NCBI RefSeq assembly: GCF_000152885.1
Contig: NZ_CH672405.1
Location: forward strand, 224,658-288,657
Length of the DNA stretch: 64,000 nucleotides
Direction: 5' to 3'
Source: Idiomarina baltica OS145
Lineage (GTDB): Bacteria > Pseudomonadota > Gammaproteobacteria > Enterobacterales > Alteromonadaceae
Below are positions 34,099-41,829 of the stretch, one piece after another. Made by a program: the position numbers and the translations under genes. The notes under the pieces are model-generated. The model had not been told where the DNA came from. It worked only from the letters and a program-made list of their open reading frames with translations, and did no database searches. Numbering within the stretch: position 1 is the first letter of the stretch; each line of letters starts with the position of its first letter.

Positions 34099-35650
34099 GT
34101 TATCCAGTCGACTTCTGATACTGATCGCTACGCTGTGGTTGACCTTAGCCTACTGCGGTCCCCTTTTATCCTCGCTAAACGATTATCAAACTTCGCTTAT
34201 CGCACAAATGGGCTTTCTTTTTGTTATCGCCTGTGTATACGCTGTACTGTTTTTAATTGCACGCGCATTTCATTGTCTGAAAGGCGCTATATTCGTGCTA
34301 TTTACCACCGCCGCGGTGGTCACCTATTGGATGAATCAGTACGGTGTCGTGATTGATCCTGATATGCTGATCAATGCACTCGAAACAGATACTTCTGAAG
34401 CCAGCGACCTGATTTCAGTTAAACTCATTTTGTCTGTCTTTCTCTGGGGCGTTGTACCAGCAATAGTTTTGATTTGGATGCCGGTGAAACCGCAACCTTG
34501 GGTACGTACGACATTGCTGAGTTTAGGGGCCGGGTGCATCCTTATTGCCGTTGCTATGGGCGTACTGATGACCCAATACAGTGAGTATTCATCACTATTT
34601 CGCAATCACCGTGACGTTAAATACCGAGTCATCCCCTTCAATGTCATATCTGCCAGTGTTTCGGTTGCTAAAGCCAAATTATCGACGCCAGAAACCTTTA
34701 TCGCGCTGGGTCAAGATGCCACCCAGCAACCAGATAATGACAAAACGCCTAAAGTCATGGTTGTCATCGTCGGAGAAACGGCGCGAGCTGATCACTTCAG
34801 TTCCAATGGATACCCGCGCCCAACCACTTCGGGTATCGAGCAACTCGCCCAGCAAGGTGAACTTATTAGCTTCACAAATGCAACATCTTGTGGCACCGCG
34901 ACAGCCATTTCAGTCCCATGTATGTTTAGTTTTTATCAGGCTGAAAACTACGATAACCGTGCACGCTCAACCAGTAATGTATTAGATGTCCTTGATCACG
35001 CGGGTATCAATGTATCGTGGATTGAAAATAACTCGGGCTGTAAAAACGTCTGCGACCGAGTGGAAGAAATTACTGCCGAAGATTACTGTGATAGCGATCA
35101 GGAATGCTTCGATACACGGATGCTAGAAGTTCTGAAAACCAAGTTAGCCAATGCAAAGCAAGACAGCATTATTGTCTTACACTCAATGGGAAGCCACGGT
35201 CCTGCTTATTACAAACGATCGCCTCAAGCTCTTAAAAAATTTCTCCCCGAGTGCACTACCATCGAGCTCAATCAGTGCTCAGTCGACACCATTAAGAATG
35301 CTTATGACAATAGCTTGATTGTGACCGATAAACTCGTCACTGGCGCGATTAATACACTTAAAGAGGCACCGCAATTGGATACAAGCCTCATGTACATTTC
35401 CGATCATGGCGAGTCACTCGGAGATAACGGTGTCTATCTGCATGGGCTTCCTAACTGGATGGCTCCCGATGAACAACGCCACGTACCTTGGATTCTATGG
35501 CCTGCCAACGCTTGGGCAGACCGTCCTGATGCGGCCGCAAAGTACCCTGTTAATCATGACTATTTAGCACATTCATTGCTCGGCTTTTTCAATGTTAAGA
35601 CTTCGCTTTATCAACCTCAACTTGACTTGGCGGAGCAACTGGCGCCTTAG
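34085..35650 (+). CDS. eptA: Lipid A phosphoethanolamine transferase (EptA family)
   Basis: 521 residues from the ATG at 34085 (GGAG upstream). Five N-terminal helices (to about 165), then a periplasmic alkaline-phosphatase-like domain: VVIVGETARADHFSSNGYPR (zinc Glu), CGTATAISVPCMFS with the nucleophile Thr, and YISDHGESLGDNGVYLHG. Paired Cys are present (NNSGCKNVCD, YCDSDQEC). Moves phosphoethanolamine from PE to lipid A phosphate, lowering negative charge and giving polymyxin resistance. Last gene of the PmrA-box operon; its final 56 bases overlap the convergent emrB gene. Confidence 0.92.
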   Translation: MKTVKLSSRLLILIATLWLTLAYCGPLLSSLNDYQTSLIAQMGFLFVIACVYAVLFLIARAFHCLKGAIFVLFTTAAVVTYWMNQYGVVIDPDMLINALETDTSEASDLISVKLILSVFLWGVVPAIVLIWMPVKPQPWVRTTLLSLGAGCILIAVAMGVLMTQYSEYSSLFRNHRDVKYRVIPFNVISASVSVAKAKLSTPETFIALGQDATQQPDNDKTPKVMVVIVGETARADHFSSNGYPRPTTSGIEQLAQQGELISFTNATSCGTATAISVPCMFSFYQAENYDNRARSTSNVLDVLDHAGINVSWIENNSGCKNVCDRVEEITAEDYCDSDQECFDTRMLEVLKTKLANAKQDSIIVLHSMGSHGPAYYKRSPQALKKFLPECTTIELNQCSVDTIKNAYDNSLIVTDKLVTGAINTLKEAPQLDTSLMYISDHGESLGDNGVYLHGLPNWMAPDEQRHVPWILWPANAWADRPDAAAKYPVNHDYLAHSLLGFFNVKTSLYQPQLDLAEQLAP

Positions 35651-37142
35651 TCGGTGATTCGGTGCGAAATAATAGTAACAACGGTAACGAACATAAAGCC
35701 ATCCAAGCCATGGCTTTAAAGTCATTCAGATAACCGATGGCGGCGGCTTGCTGAGTTAATTGCTGATTCATTTGAGCAACCGCCATACCCGGTCCGTTTT
35801 CTACCGCGATTCGTATAAACTCTTCTTTCACCGGAGCTCGGAACATTGTCAACGATTCGCCGAGTACAGCGTGATTAGTCTGTGTCGCGCGCGCTGCCAG
35901 CGTAACCATGACCGAAATACCAATACTGCTCCCGATATTACGCATTAAACTGAACATCGCCGTGGCTTCGGTTCGCAACTGAGGCGCCAGTGTCGAAAAT
36001 GTCACCGTACTGAGCGGTACAAATACAAAGCCAAGACCCAACCCCTGAATAATGCCCGTTCTGACAACATCCATCGGGCTAATAAACAGATTAAATGCGG
36101 CCATTTCGAATAGCGAATAGGCAGTCAATGATAGCCCGAGTCCTACTAGCCAGCGCACGTCGACACGATTAATCAGCCTGCCAACCATCAGCATGGCACA
36201 CATACTTCCAATACCTCGCGGCGCTAATATCTCGCCCGTGGTAATCACGGGAAAGCCCATCAGGTTTTGTAGAAACGGCGGTAGTAACGCCAGCGTCGCG
36301 AGTAGAATAATCCCTACAATGAAAATAAAGATAAGTCCTGTGACAAGATTACGATCTTTAAATAGTGCGGGTTCTATAAACGGATTACGGCTAGTCAGCA
36401 TATGTGCGATAAACAAATATAAAAACAGAACCGCAACAATGCACTCGACAATAATTTCACTGGAAGCAAACCAGTCCTCGCCTTGACCACGGTCAAGCAT
36501 CAACTGTAAGGCACCTATCGATAACGAGAGTAACGCAAATCCGAACAGATCAAAGCGGCGTTTTTCTGTTTCTGTTTCTTTAACAAAGGCGACAATTCCC
36601 GCAAACGCCAATAACCCCACTGGGATGTTGATAAAAAATACCCATCGCCAGTTATAATACTCGGTCAGATATCCACCGAGTGTAGGACCCAGAATGGGCC
36701 CCACCATAACGCCAACGCCCCAAATAGCCATGGCAGAACCGTGCTTTTCTTTCGGATACGTATCGAGCAAAACAGCCTGCGACAACGGCACCAATCCCGC
36801 GCCAAACACGCCTTGTAGTAACCGGAAAAACACCAGTTGTTCTAGTGAAACAGCAACACCACATAAGACCGAGGCGGCTGTGAAGCCAAATACCGACAAC
36901 AGGAACAATCGCTTACGGCCGATTTTCGCAGCAAGAAAGCCGGTCATCGGTGTCATCACTGCTGCTGCCACAATATACGACGTTAACACCCAGGCAATTT
37001 GCTCTGACGTGGCCGACATGCTGCCTTGCATATGAGGCAACGCCACGTTAGCTATCGTGGTATCTACCGCCTGCATAATGGTTGCAAGCATGATAGAAAT
37101 AGTGATTAAACCACGGTTCTTAGCGAGCTGCTTTGCATTCAT
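35595..37142 (-). CDS. emrB: DHA2-family drug efflux MFS (EmrB-like)
   Basis: 515 residues, fourteen helices. TIANVALPHMQGSMSATSEQ, SYIVAAAVMTPMTGFLAAKIGRKR and GVGVMVGPILGPTLGGYLTE (motif C) are the EmrB signature. With the HlyD-type EmrA encoded 13 bases upstream and an outer-membrane channel such as TolC, it would form a tripartite pump for uncouplers and hydrophobic drugs. Its 3' end overlaps the end of eptA on the other strand, an unusually long convergent overlap of 56 bases. Confidence 0.92.
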   Translation of the reverse strand: MNAKQLAKNRGLITISIMLATIMQAVDTTIANVALPHMQGSMSATSEQIAWVLTSYIVAAAVMTPMTGFLAAKIGRKRLFLLSVFGFTAASVLCGVAVSLEQLVFFRLLQGVFGAGLVPLSQAVLLDTYPKEKHGSAMAIWGVGVMVGPILGPTLGGYLTEYYNWRWVFFINIPVGLLAFAGIVAFVKETETEKRRFDLFGFALLSLSIGALQLMLDRGQGEDWFASSEIIVECIVAVLFLYLFIAHMLTSRNPFIEPALFKDRNLVTGLIFIFIVGIILLATLALLPPFLQNLMGFPVITTGEILAPRGIGSMCAMLMVGRLINRVDVRWLVGLGLSLTAYSLFEMAAFNLFISPMDVVRTGIIQGLGLGFVFVPLSTVTFSTLAPQLRTEATAMFSLMRNIGSSIGISVMVTLAARATQTNHAVLGESLTMFRAPVKEEFIRIAVENGPGMAVAQMNQQLTQQAAAIGYLNDFKAMAWMALCSLPLLLLFRTESPTKAPVAPPSQVEVDKAKS

Positions 37143-37155
37143 AACAACGTGACCC

Positions 37156-38259
37156 TTAAGCTGGCTTATCGCTACTTAATGCTTGCATCCAGTGGGCTAG
37201 CGGCTGCAAAAACTGAGGTCCCCGCTCGTGCCAGCCTGTATCAATAGAGATTTCCGTACTCATACCAGCTCTCAGTGGTGGCTTATCGCCTGTATCCACG
37301 ACAGCAATGCGAACCGGAACTCGCTGAACCACTTTGACCCAGTTCCCTGTCGAGTTTTGAGCGGGCAAAAGAGCAAACTCAGAACCGGAAGCCGCAGCAA
37401 TACTTTTCACATTACCGTGCCATACGATGTCAGGATAAGCATCGACATGAATGACCACTTTTTGTCCCACTTTGACGTGCGTTAGCTGAGTTTCCTTCAG
37501 GTTAGCCTCGATCCATGGCGCCTCAGTCGCGACCACCACCATCGCTGGGTTACGTGGATCGATGTACTGACCTGCAGAGGGGGTTTTACTCGCAAAACCT
37601 GACATCGGTGCAACCACATGCGTCTGTTCGAGGTTTCGTTCAGCTTCATCCAGCGCAGCTTTGGCTTGCAGATAACGCGGGTGTTGCTTAACATCGATAT
37701 TCGGTTGCCCCGCTAAACTTGCCGCGATACGTTTCAGTCCTTGCTCAACCGACTTCACATTTTCCTTCGCAACGCGCCACTGGTGTCGATACTTATCCAA
37801 GGTTGATTCTGACACCGAGTCCGACTTTACTAATCGTTTCTGACGCGCAAATTCACGCTCGGCAAATGCTGCATTTGACTGCGCGAGAACGAGCTGCTCC
37901 TGCTGCTCTGCGTATTGCGCCTTCAACGTTTCGATTTCAGTAACGACTTGTGCCAACTGAGATTTCGCCTGTGCCACCTTAATCGCATAAGGCGCATCGA
38001 CGATATCAAACAATAGGTCACCCTGTTTTACGGGCTCGTTTTCCGACACAAAAAGTTGCGCAACGTTACCCGATATCTCAGGTACAATAGACACCTTATC
38101 ATTTTGCACGTAGGCATTTTCAGTTTCTACAAACCGACCACCGGTGAGGTAGATCCCACCCGTTACCAATACGACAATTAAAGGTACTAGCACCAATAAA
38201 ATCATCCGTAACTTAACAGCGCCCGACATTCGAATCGGATTGTTATACCGCGTGTTCAT
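37156..38259 (-). CDS. emrA: Membrane fusion protein EmrA (HlyD family)
   Basis: 367 residues. One N-terminal membrane helix (MILLVLVPLIVVLVTGGIYL), then YVQNDKVSIVPEISGNVAQLFVSENEPVKQGDLLF (lipoyl half), a coiled-coil hairpin (about 95-180) and the second lipoyl half, ending with LRAGMSTEISIDT. Links EmrB to the outer-membrane exit duct in the periplasm. Middle gene of marR-emrA-emrB, with short gaps on both sides. Confidence 0.92.
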   Translation of the reverse strand: MNTRYNNPIRMSGAVKLRMILLVLVPLIVVLVTGGIYLTGGRFVETENAYVQNDKVSIVPEISGNVAQLFVSENEPVKQGDLLFDIVDAPYAIKVAQAKSQLAQVVTEIETLKAQYAEQQEQLVLAQSNAAFAEREFARQKRLVKSDSVSESTLDKYRHQWRVAKENVKSVEQGLKRIAASLAGQPNIDVKQHPRYLQAKAALDEAERNLEQTHVVAPMSGFASKTPSAGQYIDPRNPAMVVVATEAPWIEANLKETQLTHVKVGQKVVIHVDAYPDIVWHGNVKSIAAASGSEFALLPAQNSTGNWVKVVQRVPVRIAVVDTGDKPPLRAGMSTEISIDTGWHERGPQFLQPLAHWMQALSSDKPA

Positions 38260-38274
38260 AGTAAAGAGCGTCCT

Positions 38275-38703
38275 TCAGCTTTCGGTTAAATTGTGTTTCA
38301 TGGATTTCAGTGCATTGAGAATTTCATGGCGGGTCGCCTCAGAGATCCCAGCGAGGGTTTTAGCGCGCGTTTGCGCTCCGAGCTCCCGCAACTGATTCAA
38401 CACCGGTTCTGCTTGCTCGGTTAAAAACAGCCGCCAAACCCGTCTATCATCCGGATCTGGTTTACGCTCAACCCAACCGCCCTGCTCCAGTCGATCGATA
38501 TGACGTGCAATCGTAATCGCTTTGAGCTCAAGTAGCTCAGCTAACCGCGACTGTTGAATACCTTGGCAGCGGACAAGACGTGCCAGAATTGACCACTGAG
38601 CGCGCGTTAAACCGAGTGATTTAGCGCGCGCATCGAAGTCCCATTTAGCCATGCGTGCCACGTCCGCAAGCAAGAACATCAACTCTCTGTCAGGGTGTTC
38701 CAT
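38275..38703 (-). CDS. MarR-family repressor of the emr operon
   Basis: 142 residues, winged helix. LGLTRAQWSILARLVRCQGIQQSRLAELLELKAITIARHIDRLEQ spans the recognition region, followed by the wing RKPDPDDRRVWRLFLTE. Likely represses its own operon and is released by the drugs the pump exports, as with EmrR/MprA. Two palindromic sites lie just upstream of the start at 38717-38749. Confidence 0.88.
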   Translation of the reverse strand: MEHPDRELMFLLADVARMAKWDFDARAKSLGLTRAQWSILARLVRCQGIQQSRLAELLELKAITIARHIDRLEQGGWVERKPDPDDRRVWRLFLTEQAEPVLNQLRELGAQTRAKTLAGISEATRHEILNALKSMKHNLTES

Positions 38704-38716
38704 AACGCCTCCCCAA

Positions 38717-38749
38717 TTAGTAACTAAGGTTATTATAAGTTAGCTTACT
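38717..38749. promoter_or_regulatory. Candidate MarR operators
   Basis: TTAGTAACTAA (38717-38727) is a perfect palindrome apart from its centre; AGTTAGCTTACT (38738-38749) is palindromic at 10 of 12 positions. The centres are about two DNA turns apart, 14-46 bases before the marR start, as suits autorepression. Confidence 0.45.
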
Positions 38750-38868
38750 ATTTTTCTAAACTAAATGAGTTTAATAAGTCTTAACTCATTGGCAACTCTT
38801 CTAAACATGGCGCAATCCGTATTGCGTCCATACGCGTAATAAAACTCGGTATTTATTGGGAGTAAACT

Positions 38869-39861
38869 ATGCAAACCACAACCACTTACATTGCCCTACT
38901 TTCAGCTTTATCGTTCAGTGCTGCAGCACAACAAGTTTCTATTCAAGCGCCTCAATCGGCTACTGCAAATGATTTTATAGAAGTATTCAAACAACTGAGT
39001 GGCGAACATCCTGGCGTACGTAAAGGTCACGCCAAAGGTGTTTGTGCGCTGGGGTCATTTGAACCGTCTGCAACTGCGCAAGCGCGCTTTGATACCCCCT
39101 TATTCAGCGATCAAGCGCCGATTACTTTGCGCTTTTCCATGGGCGGAGGTAATCCAAATGCAGATGAGGCGGCAAACGCACCGCGCGGGATGGCAGTGAT
39201 GTTTGATTTAGACAATAACAGGCAGCATAAGATTGCAGGATTAACCACACCGATGTTTGCTGGTAAAAACCCAGAACAGTTTCTCGGCCTTTTGCGTATC
39301 AATTACGCCATTGCTCAGGGTGAAGCAACTAGCGCTGACCGCAAAGCTTATCTTGAAGCTAATCCAGAAGCCGCACGTCAGGGAGAATGGTTACAGTCGC
39401 ATCAACCGGCAGCAGAATACACATCGGCTAACTATTTTGGTATTCACACATTCTATACCACGTTGACTAACGGCGAATTGCAGGCATTTCGATGGACATT
39501 AGTGCCTAAGGCAGGCGAAACGCTACTTACAGAGCAAGAGCAGAAAAATTTACCCAAGTCTTTCCTTGCCAAGCGACTCAGTGAGCGCCTCAAGGACGGA
39601 CCCGTCGAATACGAATGGCACTGGCAGCTTGCTAAAGAAGGTGATCCAATCAATGACCCGTCACAAGTATGGCCAAAGGATAGAGAAACCATCAATGTCG
39701 GTACTCTAAAGATAACCGAGTCCGGTGGAGAATCATGCACACCGATCAATTTTGACCCGAATCAAGTCACTGACGGTATCTCTACCAGTCAAGATCCGGT
39801 GCTTCAAATACGCTCGCCCGCCTATGCGATTTCTTATGGCAAACGTTTGCAAGGACAGTAA
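38869..39861 (+). CDS. Periplasmic catalase-family peroxidase (SrpA-like)
   Basis: 330 residues with a signal peptide (cleavage near AAAQQ). Mini-catalase features: KGHAKGVCALGSF with the distal His, RFSMGGGNPNADEAANAPRGMAV (distal Asn region), KNPEQFLGLL and RSPAYAISYGKR with the heme-ligand Tyr. Typical of small catalase-related peroxidases of about 330-350 residues rather than full catalases (about 480 or more). Probably a heme peroxidase protecting the envelope against peroxide. Monocistronic, ended by an intrinsic hairpin. Confidence 0.87.
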   Translation: MQTTTTYIALLSALSFSAAAQQVSIQAPQSATANDFIEVFKQLSGEHPGVRKGHAKGVCALGSFEPSATAQARFDTPLFSDQAPITLRFSMGGGNPNADEAANAPRGMAVMFDLDNNRQHKIAGLTTPMFAGKNPEQFLGLLRINYAIAQGEATSADRKAYLEANPEAARQGEWLQSHQPAAEYTSANYFGIHTFYTTLTNGELQAFRWTLVPKAGETLLTEQEQKNLPKSFLAKRLSERLKDGPVEYEWHWQLAKEGDPINDPSQVWPKDRETINVGTLKITESGGESCTPINFDPNQVTDGISTSQDPVLQIRSPAYAISYGKRLQGQ

Positions 39862-39869
39862 ACTTTTTT

Positions 39870-39907
39870 AGAGATTAAACATTCGAAATATTGAGTGTTT
39901 AATCTCT
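39870..39907 (+). terminator. Hairpin after the catalase-family gene
   Basis: Perfect 12-base arms AGAGATTAAACA / TGTTTAATCTCT with a 14-base loop, followed after TAAC by five Ts. Confidence 0.7.
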
Positions 39908-39967
39908 TAACTTTTTAACAATTTATTCGATAATACCTCATAGGCATGTTCGCCTCATGGAGGAGTT

Positions 39968-40642
39968 ATGTTTAAGTTGTTCAACGATGACGCAAATGAT
40001 GTCATTGCAGCCATTCACCAATCTCAAGCAGTTATACAATTTGATTTAGACGGTAAAATCGAAACCGCTAACGATAATTTTCTCTCGCTAATGGGCTATT
40101 CGCTAAGCGAAATAAAAGGACGCCACCACCGCTTATTTGTGGAGGATAGTGAAGCAGCAAGCCAGCGCTATAAATTGTTCTGGCAAAAACTTCGCGAAGG
40201 CGAAGTCCAAATGGGTGAGTTTTGCCGTATCACTCGCGCAGGAGAAGAGATTTGGATACATGCCTCTTATACGCCGATTTTTAAACATGGAAGAGTAAAA
40301 AAAATAATAAAGTTTGCGTCCGATATAACTGAGAAAGTAGCCCAACGGGCTGAATACCAAGCTCAGATTAAGGCCATAAACCGTGCTCAAGCGGTCATAG
40401 AGTTCTCACTCGATGGCACTATTTTATCAGCCAATAGTAATTTCCTCACCCTCATGGGTTATAACGCCGATGAAATTATTGGTGAGCATCATCGTATATT
40501 TGTTCCTCCCGAACATAGCCGAAGTTCAGAGTACGAAAGTTTTTGGCAGCGTTTAAAAGACGGCAAATATCAAACAGCGGATTACCAACGGGTAACAAAA
40601 GATGGTTCACGAATTTGGATCCATGCAACCTACAATCCAATT
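39968..40642 (+). pseudogene. Double-PAS chemoreceptor gene truncated by IS30
   Basis: 225 codons of genuine sequence, then four IS-derived codons (PRFN) and a stop at 40657. Two closely similar PAS-PAC units (about 10-115 and 130-225): both have QAVI-F-LDG, A-NNFL-LMGY and ESFWQ/KLFWQ elements and IWIHA-YTPI/YNPI ends. Family knowledge: BdlA/Aer-like receptors of this type continue after the second PAS with an MCP signalling domain, absent here. The break falls exactly at the IS boundary. Downstream of the IS no MCP sequence remains, so the signalling half has also been lost. Any truncated product would be a soluble double-PAS protein. Confidence 0.8.
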
Positions 40643-41735
40643 CCTAGATTCAACTAATAACTGCAACACTCGCTCTTAGCGTGTTGCAATTGCTCTTTAA
40701 AAATTATGTCTGGCTGAATAAAGCCCAGTGTTTTCCTGGGACGTAAATTCAAGCGCTGCTGGTATTTAGCCATCAGCTCGTTGGTTACAGTGCTCAAATC
40801 AGTACCTTTTGGCACGTATTGACGCAATAAGCCGTTCGCATTTTCGTTCGCGCCGCGCTGATAAGAAGCATACGGGTCAGCAAAATAAACGTCGGTCTCG
40901 AGCTCTTTTGCAATTCGTTCATGACCCGCGAATTCTAAACCGTTGTCGGCCGTAATGCTGTGAACCAGAGCTTTAAAGGGCTGCAGCATTTCTATAGTCG
41001 CGTCAGCAACGGTATCAGCGTGTTTACTTGTGACTTTTTTCACGAGATAAAATCGGCTTTTACGCTCTAAAAGCGTAACGATAGCTCCGGTTCCGCGCTT
41101 GCCGATAACAGTATCAATTTCCCAGTCGCCGTAGCGTTCTCGGTCATCAATAATTGCAGGCCGATCGTGTATCGAGCGGCGGCCTAAAATGCGACCACGC
41201 TGCTTGTGCAGGCGTTTTCTATAGCGTCTCAACCGGTGGCGAAGGTGAGTAAATAAACCACCTCCGCCATAAAAGTCAGCCAATACATAATTGTAAATCC
41301 ACTCGTGACTGACTGGATAGCCTATTCGCGTGCAGATAGCCGATATCTGCTCCGGGCTCCAGTCCATCACGAGCATCAGCTCTACAGCGTTTCGCGTATT
41401 CTCGCAAACCCTTTTGGGCTTTGGCTTGGAGCGCCGTTTTAACATGCGCTCTTGAGCTTTTTGAGGGTCATAAGACCCACACAAATTGTTGTTACGCCGC
41501 AACTCTCGATGGACGGTCGAGGGCGCAATGTTCAGCTTTCTTGCAATCTCTCGTTGTGAAAATTCTTCTGAGAGCAACGCAGAAATCTGGTATCGTTGTC
41601 CCTCGGTCAGCTGCCGATAACTCATGTTAGAGCTCACTTTTTTTGGTCGAAAAGTAAGACTACCACATGTGGGTAGCTGACCTCCTTCCGACCTATCCCA
41701 TTACATGAGTGTTGCGGTTATTATCTGAATTCAGG
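40643..41735 (-). mobile_element. IS30-family insertion sequence, complete
   Basis: 1093 bases bounded by imperfect 29-base inverted repeats (left 40643-40671, right 41707-41735; 24 of 29 match, both ending GCAACACTC inward) and flanked by a 3-base direct repeat ATT (40640-40642 and 41736-41738), consistent with an IS30-type target duplication. One intact transposase gene is carried. The near-perfect structure suggests a recent insertion. Confidence 0.85.
40654..41637 (-). CDS. IS30-family transposase
   Basis: 327 residues. N-terminal helix-turn-helix (SQREIARKLNIAPSTVHREL) and a DDE catalytic core: first Asp in YGDWEIDTVIG, second in HSITADNGLEF, Glu in YQRGANENANGLLRQY. Full length for the family. 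The stop codon lies within the left inverted repeat. Cuts and joins the IS ends during transposition. Confidence 0.93.
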   Translation of the reverse strand: MSSNMSYRQLTEGQRYQISALLSEEFSQREIARKLNIAPSTVHRELRRNNNLCGSYDPQKAQERMLKRRSKPKPKRVCENTRNAVELMLVMDWSPEQISAICTRIGYPVSHEWIYNYVLADFYGGGGLFTHLRHRLRRYRKRLHKQRGRILGRRSIHDRPAIIDDRERYGDWEIDTVIGKRGTGAIVTLLERKSRFYLVKKVTSKHADTVADATIEMLQPFKALVHSITADNGLEFAGHERIAKELETDVYFADPYASYQRGANENANGLLRQYVPKGTDLSTVTNELMAKYQQRLNLRPRKTLGFIQPDIIFKEQLQHAKSECCSY

Positions 41736-41738
41736 ATT

Positions 41739-41824
41739 ACCAACTGTATTTTCGCTATCATTTCAACGGTGATGGGAACGCATTCAGACCGCCGAACCCA
41801 CCCTCACGTTACGTTGATTTTTAA
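41739..41824 (+). other. Possible remnant of a coding region after the IS
   Basis: One frame here reads YQLYFRYHFNGDGNAFRPPN and continues PPSRYVDF to a TAA at 41822-41824. The composition looks protein-like, but no family is recognised and the frame does not continue the PAS gene. It may be the tail of a gene whose body was deleted next to the IS. Confidence 0.25.
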
Positions 41825-41829
41825 TTTCA

